From: Microcyclospora pomicola
Lineage: Eukaryota > Ascomycota > Dothideomycetes > Capnodiales
NCBI GenBank assembly: GCA_002786065.1
Contig: NHNY01000001.1
Span: 992,001-1,056,000, forward strand
Length of the DNA stretch: 64,000 nt
Direction: 5' to 3'
Position numbers and translations under genes: made by a program
The notes under the pieces: model-generated
Database searches by the model: none
Seen by the model: the letters and a program-made list of their open reading frames with translations, nothing else
What the model was told of the DNA's origin: nothing
Shown here: positions 56,475 through 64,000 of the stretch, piece after piece
Numbering within the stretch: the first letter of the stretch is position 1
Layout: each line of letters opens with the position of its first letter

Positions 56475-57644
56475 ATGGTTCACCACGATGAGATGCACTT
56501 CGATCGAGCTCTAGCTGTGAGCACTACTGCGCTACAAGAACTGGCACGGATCGACATAAGCGCAAGCGACGTCCAAGACATGAAGTCAAGATCACCCGTC
56601 GCAACCTTTCCACAACCTCGACTAAGCAGTTCTTGTGATGGGCTTCAGGAACATTGTGCAAGATCAGAGGCAGAGCGGAACACGGTGTTCTATCTAGCTT
56701 ATGGCTCGAACTTGTGTGACGAGACGTTCCTCGAGAAACGCGGGATCAAGCCCTTGGCTGCAATCAACGTCCAGGTGCCTTCGTTGCGATTGACATTCGA
56801 TCTACCGGGCATTCCCTACATCGAGCCGTGCTTTGCCAACAGCGGAGCAAGAGACCCGAGACATGATCCGCCTTCGCAGTACGATGCGACGCATTTGCAA
56901 GACGAAAAGGACAATGGATATTGCAAGGACAGGTGGCATAAGGGTCTGATTGGCGTGGTATACGAGGTGACGCCGGCAGACTACGCGCACATCATTGCGA
57001 CTGAAGGTGGCGGCGCGTCTTACAAGGACATACTGGTAGACTGTTACCCCTTTGCTTCACCAGACCTGAAGACTCCCGTGCCCCAGGACCCAACAACTTC
57101 GCCCTTCAAGGCACATACCCTGTTTGCACCAGCAGTCCCCGTTGGCTCGCCACTCGCGGACGCATCTGGTCGTTTACAACGGCCAGATCCGAGTTATGCT
57201 CAAGCTTCAGCACGATATCTAAAGCTCATCACAGATGGTGCCGCTGAGAGAGCTCTGCCGCTTGAATATCAAGACTATCTTCACTCTCTACAACCATATA
57301 CCATCACAACACGCAAGCAGCTCGCTGGCAAAATTCTATTCGGTAGCATCTGGCTTCCCATTATTACATTCATGTTCATGCTGGTTAAAATGTTCGCGGA
57401 TGACGATGGACGAGTTCCTCCTTGGCTCGGAAAAGCGACTGCCACAGTGTTTGTCAGTGCCTGGACCAGCTACGACAATGTGTTCAAGAAGACGTTTGGT
57501 GATGGCGAACGAACGATCGGGGACCACAGTGCTTGTCACGGAAGAGCAGGCATTTTCACCAGCTTGTGGCGGCCCACCCATGCGGTAGATATGGCGCCGT
57601 GCGCTGATCTCGAGAAGGCAGATACGTGTGGAGGTCATGTATAG
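56475..57644 (+). CDS. Gamma-glutamylcyclotransferase-fold protein (GliK-like)
   Basis: A single exon of 389 residues from the ATG at 56,475, chosen for its good context (CAGCCATGG); an in-frame ATG at 56,406 is an alternative. After a disordered start, the GGCT fold begins at about residue 73 with NTVFYLAYGSNLCDETF. The blocks RLTFDLPGIPYIEPCFANSG, GVVYEVTPADYAHIIATEG (with the expected catalytic Glu) and SYKDILVDCYPF follow. After residue 270 there is a hydrophobic segment, LFGSIWLPIITFMFMLVKMF, that may anchor it in a membrane. Relatives include GliK of the gliotoxin cluster, but the neighbours here give no sign of such a cluster. The last 40 residues are Cys/His-rich and poorly conserved-looking; an undetected intron there is possible. 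Confidence 0.8.
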   Translation: MVHHDEMHFDRALAVSTTALQELARIDISASDVQDMKSRSPVATFPQPRLSSSCDGLQEHCARSEAERNTVFYLAYGSNLCDETFLEKRGIKPLAAINVQVPSLRLTFDLPGIPYIEPCFANSGARDPRHDPPSQYDATHLQDEKDNGYCKDRWHKGLIGVVYEVTPADYAHIIATEGGGASYKDILVDCYPFASPDLKTPVPQDPTTSPFKAHTLFAPAVPVGSPLADASGRLQRPDPSYAQASARYLKLITDGAAERALPLEYQDYLHSLQPYTITTRKQLAGKILFGSIWLPIITFMFMLVKMFADDDGRVPPWLGKATATVFVSAWTSYDNVFKKTFGDGERTIGDHSACHGRAGIFTSLWRPTHAVDMAPCADLEKADTCGGHV

Positions 57645-57870
57645 ACTCAAGATTTCTCGTGCTCTGTCCGCGCACCATCCTTTCTTTCGCCGGTACCGCC
57701 ATGTAATGATTTCCCAAAGTGTTGACATCTTGGTCCTGTCACGTGTGCGAGGTTATGGCACATGTACGAGCTTCTTTCCACCTCACTTCCTTCTCTGTGT
57801 ACTGCAGCGACACTCATTGACTCCCGTACTTGTAGGTCACGATCATGCACGCCCAGCGCAGCGATGCAGG
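57645..57870. other. Short intergenic spacer
   Basis: A tandem-orientation gap between the GGCT gene and the large disordered-protein gene. No feature is recognised. Confidence 0.45.
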
Positions 57871-60800
57871 ATGTCCACTTCCTTCACTTCTCTGATAACT
57901 CAAGCGACGATCAACGTCAGTCAAGGCGAATACTCCCCAATCATCCAGTCACCCGTCGAGCTCGGATCAGAGGAGAACGCTCTACGACCTGAAGAGCAGT
58001 CGTCTGACAGTGTCGGTATCGTGAAAGAGACCTTGCAAGATTCACCGCTGCCTGCCCGACACGATCCAAAGGCATCAGTCTTGGCTGAGGACGAGCAAGA
58101 CCCTCACACTGCGACGACACGAGTCAAGACCCAGACCGGCACGTCAGCAGAGTTCGTAGCTCCGGATCCCGAGAGCCCTGTTGTAAAACAAGCAACACTA
58201 GCGAATGTATTCATCACTAGCCGAGTGACTGCTGGAAAGAACGACCATCTTGAAAAGGGTGCCAAGGAGAACCGTACAGCTCAGCCTCACCCCATCGGCG
58301 GCAATGAGAGTACTGCCACTGGAGGTGCGTGTTGCTAATCGGATACTGTAGGTTCAGGCTGACAGGTGTCTGAAAGGTGCAAGAGTGCCCGAAGGGATTG
58401 GTGCCCAAGTGCGACCATCTCAGCAAGTTGGTGTCATCGACGGAGTGCTCACCAGCGCTCGTGGCAACATGCCTGGTACGAAGGTCGACGGTAACCGGAG
58501 CGCTGCTGAACGTCTTCGGGCCAGAAAGTACGATCAACCTGATGGTGGGTTGCTACAGAACGCACATCGGAACGTCTTTCCCATGTCGGATACGGGACAC
58601 ATGAATCCAAGTACACGCGAGGTAGCTCTCGCACGACCCAAGCCCAGAGTCGGGAGTTCTAAGACCATGGCCGGCGGTGACACGCCACACGCGCAGATTG
58701 GCAAACAAACTATACCCACTACGACAGAATCTCATACGCAAAATAGTGTTAGCGCTCGCAGTGACCAAGCAGAAGGAGAAATAGGACAATATGCAGCCGC
58801 TGGGAAAGAGGGGCACAAGACTGAAAAGATCACTAACCGTGGTCATGGGCCCACGGCCAATGCTGCAGGTTCGCTAAAGCGTCCTCGGGAAGCACTGAGG
58901 AAATTGGGCGTGGATGACGAGACAGATATTTTTGATATACCGTACAGCCCTGGGCCAAAGAAAAAGCCAAAGCCAGCTCCGAAAAAGCGACTTCCCGCAT
59001 CCAAAACAAAGGCTCGAGCGACAAAAGACGTGCATTCTGACATCGCTGTACCCAGTGACCGCCAAACGAATAAGAGCAGGAAGTCTGCGCAGGAACAGGC
59101 TAAGCGAGATATTGGATCTACCACTGTCTCGGATGGACCAGGCATCAGGGTGACCAGAGCGAAGGGCAAAGCTTCGGCACGTATGCGCCTCGATAAGGAC
59201 GAAGATGCACAAACTCATGGGAAAACTGCACGAGTCGATGCTAGTTCCACAGCCCGTACGCTACCCGATATGAACACGTCAATGGAAAAGCTTGCAGCTC
59301 AGGAAAGTCTTGAGCAATTCGAGAGCTGTGTCGTTGATTTTGATCGCGACATTACGAGAGCTGGACCAAACTTCCCGACGGAAGACCTTGCGGCCATAGC
59401 AAAGGACGTAAACGTATTGAAAGTGGCACAGAGCCCCAACAAACAGCGCTATCGACGCGGAGGACCCGAAGCAGAGCGTGCTATTCCCAGAGATATCAAT
59501 GATGACGCATCTAAGACGTCCCTGCCGACAAATCACCCACAAAATGAGGACTTGGTACGTGATCACCAAGACTCGATTCTTGAATCGCACTCACGAGGTC
59601 TGATCAGAATGCCATCAAGCCCTCCTGTGAAGCAAGCGCGAATAGCTCGAGCAAGCTTGCTGACAGGATCCTCAGCTCGAAAGCCAAATATGATCAGCTT
59701 TGACGGTGACGGTCCTCGTAACCAGGGCACGCTGTCCGTGAAGAGCACAAGTAGAGTGCTTGAGATGTTGGAGACGACCTCTGTCCCATGCCTTCCGTAT
59801 GCACAAAACCCAGATTCCCACTACCAGGTTGACGCCCAGTCTGTTCATCAGAACCATGGAGGACGCTTAGCTGTACCGGCCCAGAGAGCTGTCCCTAGCC
59901 ATACACAGGTACCTCCCAGCAACATCGCAAACTCCACAACCGATGCGTTAGCTCAGTTCCGTCAAGGCGTGCCGAAGGAGATTCATAGTCGCAGCGATGG
60001 AGACCAATCACAGGGCATCGAAGAACTTCCAGAGACCAAGGAAGCTGAATATTTTGTCTCCAACAACAACGCCGAAGAAGGTACGGCGGTTGAGATAGGT
60101 TCCAAGAAGCCACCAAAGAAGGTGGCATTACGAGCAGAAGGTTTCACCGCATCCCAAACTGCTATGCCGCCACCAGTTGCTTTACCCTTCGAGGAGTCTC
60201 GGCCGTCTGAAACGTCTAAGCTGCAAGCAAGACGACGACTGTCCAATGATTCATGGAAAGCCGCAAAGATACTGGAGCCTGAGTGGACATTCAAGCGTCC
60301 TCTCGAAGAACCACAGCAACGTCGTAACGTAGGTCACAAGGCTGTCAAGTCATCCAATAAGCAGTCTGCTGGGGAGAAAGGCAGGAGTATGAACAAGGAC
60401 CTCAACTCATCCGGAAGTCAAGCCGCACTCGGGAAACCGGCGCATAAGGCAGAGCTAATTCCAAGAAAGCGGTTGAATGTCAAAGACCACATCCTTGATC
60501 GGCGACCAAGTCAAACAGTTGACCTACTAGGTAGTCCTGTGCCCGCGGGCGTCAAACTCGATCCTTCAGAGGGTAAAACGCTTCTTGAAGTCTTGTCCAA
60601 CACGCAACAGCTTCTCTCATCTTCCACATCGCACCGCGAAATGAGCAGTCCAGAAGGTGGCCGGGACACTGACTTTCTCCCGCCACCATCGCGGCAAAGA
60701 GAAGCCTTGACAAGCAATAATAAACCTTTGCCTGAATCACCTGCCGGGGAGTCTCTCTCTATAGCCGGAACTGTACTGGGCAGGCTTAAGTCTGTTCAAC

Positions 60801-61432
60801 CCACGAACCAGGAAAGGCATGAGCAAGACCCGTTCATCAGCACACACTCAACGACTCGACAGGACCTTACTGAGTTCAGCAAGAGACTTATGTCCATGAG
60901 CCGAGCCGAGCTGGACGTTTTTCCTGCCAAGGACACACCTGAAATCGATTTCGATCCGGAGCAGACTCTGGTCAATGCGGACAACATGGACCACCGGGTG
61001 ACCTCATCTTCCACCTCCGACGCCAGCTCCGAGATCTGCCCCGCGGACATGGAGGACATCGGCGCGTGGCGCGACTACCTGCGTCCGGATCAGATCAACC
61101 TCTTCGACGAGCTCGTCGGCATATCCCACAAGCTCGTCCAGCACCTCGTTGACAGCGAGAGTGCCCGGAGCGCAGCTGTCTTGGACTACCAAAAGCGTGG
61201 CACCCATATCATTCATACCATGGAAGCCACGCATGCCAAACAGTACAAACTTCACATCGAGCAGCTTTCACATACCCAGAAGAAGGCTGGCCGCAAGCTC
61301 GCGGCCTGCAACGCGAAGATCCGCGATTCGGTGGCCGCTTTGAGCGCCATGAAGAAGCGACGAAACGAGCACTCAGCTCAGCAGTATGATGTTGATGCAG
61401 CTGTGCAAAATCTGGTCACCACTTTCTGCTAG
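57871..61432 (+). CDS. Large disordered protein with C-terminal coiled coil, function unknown
   Basis: Exons 57,871-58,324 and 58,377-61,432; the 52-bp intron has GTGCGT and GAAAG ends, the only nearby acceptor that keeps the frame. The product is 1,169 residues. It is mostly Ser/Lys/Glu/Pro-rich and predicted disordered, with basic patches (GPKKKPKPAPKKRLPASKTK, near residue 345) that look like nuclear localisation signals, and a DIFDIPYSP motif just before. The last 140 residues change character: DIGAWRDYLRPDQINLFDEL then a long helix (HLVDSESARSAAVLDYQKRG ... QKKAGRKLAACNAKIRDSVA), probably a coiled coil. I do not recognise the family. A long disordered body with a C-terminal coiled coil is seen in chromosome-axis and kinetochore proteins, but this is only an architectural likeness. 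Confidence 0.8.
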
Positions 61433-61856
61433 ATGCCAGCATTCATCGTGGTTACAGAACACTTTGCAGGCGTATATGAGATAGAGGAGACCCTGTGTTA
61501 GCTTAAGGTAATTTGCTAGGAGCCCGTGATATCAGGACCTAGTGGACGATTGCTGTTCGACTTAGAGAACCTTGAGGACATTCAACCTCTATGATGTATG
61601 TCGCGGAACGCAAGTTTGCAACTGTGCAATGCGTTCTCAATATGAGCTCGTTTCATAAATCGTGCGTGAAGAGCCACCTCGTCAAAGGCGGTGGGCGCGC
61701 GTGTTCGCAGGATTGGAGGGAATTGACCAGTAAGAGTCACGAGTCATCAGAGTATCGAATGATAGATTTATTCTTGAGAAACTCTGTATACAATATCGTC
61801 TCACCTCAATGCCACAAGATACCATCAAGCTCATGAGCCTCACACAAAGACTAAAT
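61433..61856. other. Convergent intergenic spacer
   Basis: Lies between the large disordered-protein gene and PAN1. No feature is recognised. Confidence 0.5.
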
Positions 61857-64000
61857 TTACAGAACCCTACCAGCGGTCGAAGACTGACTGCGGTCCTTAG
61901 TCTGGACCTTCTTCAGGCCACGACCAGCCTGGATCTCGCCGAGCAGGCCACTGACGTTCGGGACGGCGCCAGGCGCAGGTGCCGCCGGGAGACTCGGGGC
62001 AGGTGGTGGGCCGCCCGAAAAGCCAGGCATGGGCGGTGGCGGAGGGGCACCTGATTGTGGGAGCGGAGGAGGTGGTGGTGCGCCGCTGGAGGGCATCGGC
62101 GGCGGAGCAGGAGGAGGAGGGGCGAAGGCGGGAGGCGCCGGCGAGCCTGGCCCGGCAGATCGTGGGCTGTCCATGGCGGAGAGTGGGCGCGGCGGGGCCA
62201 TGGTGCCGAAGAGGATGGAGGCGAGCTGCTTGGCGCTTCCGCCTTGAGGGGCGTCGTCATCGTCATCTTCGTCAGAGGAGTCGACTACCGACCAGTCGTC
62301 ATCGTCCGTCGAGGGCTTGCCGCGTGTGCGAGCTGAGGCTGGGGCGGGATCTGGAAGGGCTTGTTGCTTGTTGACATCTTGCTGGGTCAGACTGTGGAAG
62401 GGGTTGGTGCTCTTCTTTTCGGCGTCTGCTGGCAATGTGGGAGGACTGGGTGCGGCGGCGGTGGATTGTCCCATACTCTTGAAGAAGGGGTTCTTGGACT
62501 CGCCGAGCGGACTAGTGATGGACGCTGACCGGGAGAGCTCAGCTGTCGGAGGGCTTGTGATGGTGGGAAGCGCTGGTGCACTCGGCGGCAACGGTGGTGC
62601 GGACGGCGGAGCGCTTGGCAATTCCACACTTTGAGTTGGCGTGTGAAATGAGGTACGTCCTTCATCATCACTAGAGTCGGAATCGTCATCGTCCATACTC
62701 TCGAGCTGCAGCCTGAGCTGTCTCTCACGCTCCTTGGCGGCGTCGATCTCTTCTCTCTGCTTGAGCAGGCGAGCTTCCTTTTCTTGGGCATCCTTCTTTG
62801 CAGCCTCTTTGCGTTTCTTCTCTTCCGACTTCTTGAGTTTGCCGGCTTTCACTTGCTCTTCAAGAGCTCGCAATGAAGCCTGCGCCTCTTCCTGCTGCTG
62901 TTGCAGCTCACGCTCTTGGCGAGCTTCTTCGTCCCTATTATCAAGGTCAGTATAGCTCATTGAACAATCTTGTCGAGATATCACATACTCCATAGCCTTG
63001 GTCTCACCAGCCAAAGCTTGCTGCTGCTCTTGCAGTGCCTCCTCCCTAATCTGTACCGATGCACGCTTCGCTTCAGCGTGTCCTTGATCGATCTGTGACG
63101 AGCTTTCGCCACGACGGGGCGCCGGGGGCTTAGGTTTGGACTTGGAGCTCGCAGGGGATGGCGGAGCCACACTTTCACCTTGGAGACGTGCTTGTCTCTC
63201 TTGCTCGCGACGAGCATCTTCCTCCTCAGCTTGTCGGAGCTTATCTTCGCGCTCCTTGCGTTCGCGTTCCATCCTCTGCGAGGCTGTCTCTGCTCCTCCT
63301 TTAGACCCTGGGGCCTTCAGACCAAGAGCGGCGAGACGTTCTGCCATGCGCTGCTCGGCCTGTTGCTTGATAAATGCCGCCCTCTCCTCTGCGGTCTTGT
63401 ACGAAGAATAAGAAGATCCTCCGCTAGTCTGAGGCGTAGAAGCAGCAGGAGCGCGACTCGAACCAGGGCTGTCAGTGCGTGAGATAGGGGTATTTGTCCG
63501 ACTGTCATCGTCTCGTGCCGCGCTTCGCGCCTGAGGTCGAGTCTGGTCTTCGTTTCGAATCCGGGCCGACCTCGAGCTGCGCTGCAGGTCGAAGATGAAG
63601 TCTTTCACCTCGTCTTCAACACCAAGACCATCCTCCCAGCGTCTACGCTCGTGCTCATCACTTGCGCTTTCTCCGCCCTCCTTCAAACCTGACTCCAACC
63701 CTTTGCTGAACTCCGTAACACTTTCTTCGACGTCACGCACCATAGCCTCGTTGTCTTCTCTCTCACGGTTTACTCTTTTACTTTCTTCCTCCATGCGCCG
63801 TGACGCCGAGCCGTCGTCGGCAGGAGGGGCTTTCTTGCCCGAGAGTGCTGCAGATCGCTGTTGCATCATAGCTCTAGCTCTCGCTTTGAGGCGATCGCTT
63901 TCCGTGACAGCACCTCCAGGTCCCGTCCCCACGATAGGAGCGGAAGTACCTGGGTTAGCTTTGGCATCCTTAAGCCGGAACAATTCCAGTTGAGCATCAG
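61857..64000 (-). CDS. PAN1: Actin/endocytosis regulator Pan1, C-terminal part (partial)
   Basis: The frame runs in from beyond the right edge (residues DAQLELFRLKDAKANPGTS at the border) and stops at 61,857. A 54-bp intron at 62,935-62,988 (GTATGT, ACTGAC, AATAG) is a multiple of three and open, so it is easily mistaken for coding sequence. About 700 residues are seen: a charged linker, a Glu/Lys/Arg/Gln coiled coil (about 63.4-62.7 kb), a Pro/Ser-rich region, a DDDDWSVVDSSDEDDDD acidic patch, poly-proline runs that bind SH3/profilin partners, and a C-terminal WH2 motif, LLGEIQAGRGLKKVQTKDRS, ending AGRVL. This WH2 is typical of Pan1, which activates Arp2/3 at endocytic sites. The EH domains should lie outside the window. 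Confidence 0.92.
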   Translation of the reverse strand, partial: DAQLELFRLKDAKANPGTSAPIVGTGPGGAVTESDRLKARARAMMQQRSAALSGKKAPPADDGSASRRMEEESKRVNREREDNEAMVRDVEESVTEFSKGLESGLKEGGESASDEHERRRWEDGLGVEDEVKDFIFDLQRSSRSARIRNEDQTRPQARSAARDDDSRTNTPISRTDSPGSSRAPAASTPQTSGGSSYSSYKTAEERAAFIKQQAEQRMAERLAALGLKAPGSKGGAETASQRMERERKEREDKLRQAEEEDARREQERQARLQGESVAPPSPASSKSKPKPPAPRRGESSSQIDQGHAEAKRASVQIREEALQEQQQALAGETKAMEYVISRQDCSMSYTDLDNRDEEARQERELQQQQEEAQASLRALEEQVKAGKLKKSEEKKRKEAAKKDAQEKEARLLKQREEIDAAKERERQLRLQLESMDDDDSDSSDDEGRTSFHTPTQSVELPSAPPSAPPLPPSAPALPTITSPPTAELSRSASITSPLGESKNPFFKSMGQSTAAAPSPPTLPADAEKKSTNPFHSLTQQDVNKQQALPDPAPASARTRGKPSTDDDDWSVVDSSDEDDDDDAPQGGSAKQLASILFGTMAPPRPLSAMDSPRSAGPGSPAPPAFAPPPPAPPPMPSSGAPPPPPLPQSGAPPPPPMPGFSGGPPPAPSLPAAPAPGAVPNVSGLLGEIQAGRGLKKVQTKDRSQSSTAGRVL

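Noticed and set aside
56475-57644. Part of an epipolythiodioxopiperazine toxin cluster because of GliK likeness
   Set aside because: No NRPS, P450, glutathione transferase or thioredoxin-like oxidase gene lies nearby.

Overview
The window reads as a filamentous ascomycete (Pezizomycotina, most likely a Dothideomycete). The genes have short GT-AG introns of about 44-83 bp. The left 27 kb is repeat DNA marked by repeat-induced point mutation (RIP): TAG and TAA stand where CAG, CAA or TGG codons would be expected. The phylum-level call rests on gene style and RIP; the class is inference.

Region A (1-20,695) is fossil LTR-retrotransposon DNA. A Ty3/Gypsy chromovirus on the minus strand runs 656-20,690, with 277-bp LTRs and a perfect 5-bp target duplication. 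A second Gypsy chromovirus on the plus strand (9,886-17,204, 216-bp LTRs) sits inside the first one's protease region. Both are broken many times over. The outer element has a C2H2 finger at the gag end and a 4.3-kb extra coding region between its chromodomain and its 3' LTR. The inner element has a cysteine-rich antisense coding region. The younger, inner element has the more divergent LTR pair, which is the reverse of the expected order.

Region B (20,696-27,120) holds microsatellites, a G-rich stretch with an assembly gap, scattered arrays of a 10-bp motif (roughly RYAGGASTTY), a 71/39-bp tandem repeat, a RIP-ruined RecQ-like helicase and a triplicated repeat of about 150 bp. It ends sharply at about 27.1 kb beside a 14-bp inverted repeat.

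Region C (27,268-64,000) is gene-dense and single-copy. In order it holds an SDR-fold protein (+), a GPI-type CAP/PR-1 protein (+), mitochondrial pyruvate carrier MPC1 (-), a DEK_C-SWIB protein of the Uaf30/Tri1 type (-), eIF3b (+), lumazine synthase (+), SET1 (-), an HCNGP/SAP30BP protein (-), proteasome beta-7 (+), eIF3j (-), methylthioribose-1-phosphate isomerase (+), a 78-residue coiled-coil protein (-), a DUF3176-type membrane protein (+), a catalase with an in-frame stop (-), a GGCT-fold protein (+), a 1,169-residue disordered protein (+) and the C-terminal half of PAN1 (-, running off the right edge). The genes are mostly housekeeping (translation, proteolysis, chromatin, metabolism) and show no sign of being a functional cluster. 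Exon structures were worked out by hand from frame, splice sites and family conservation.
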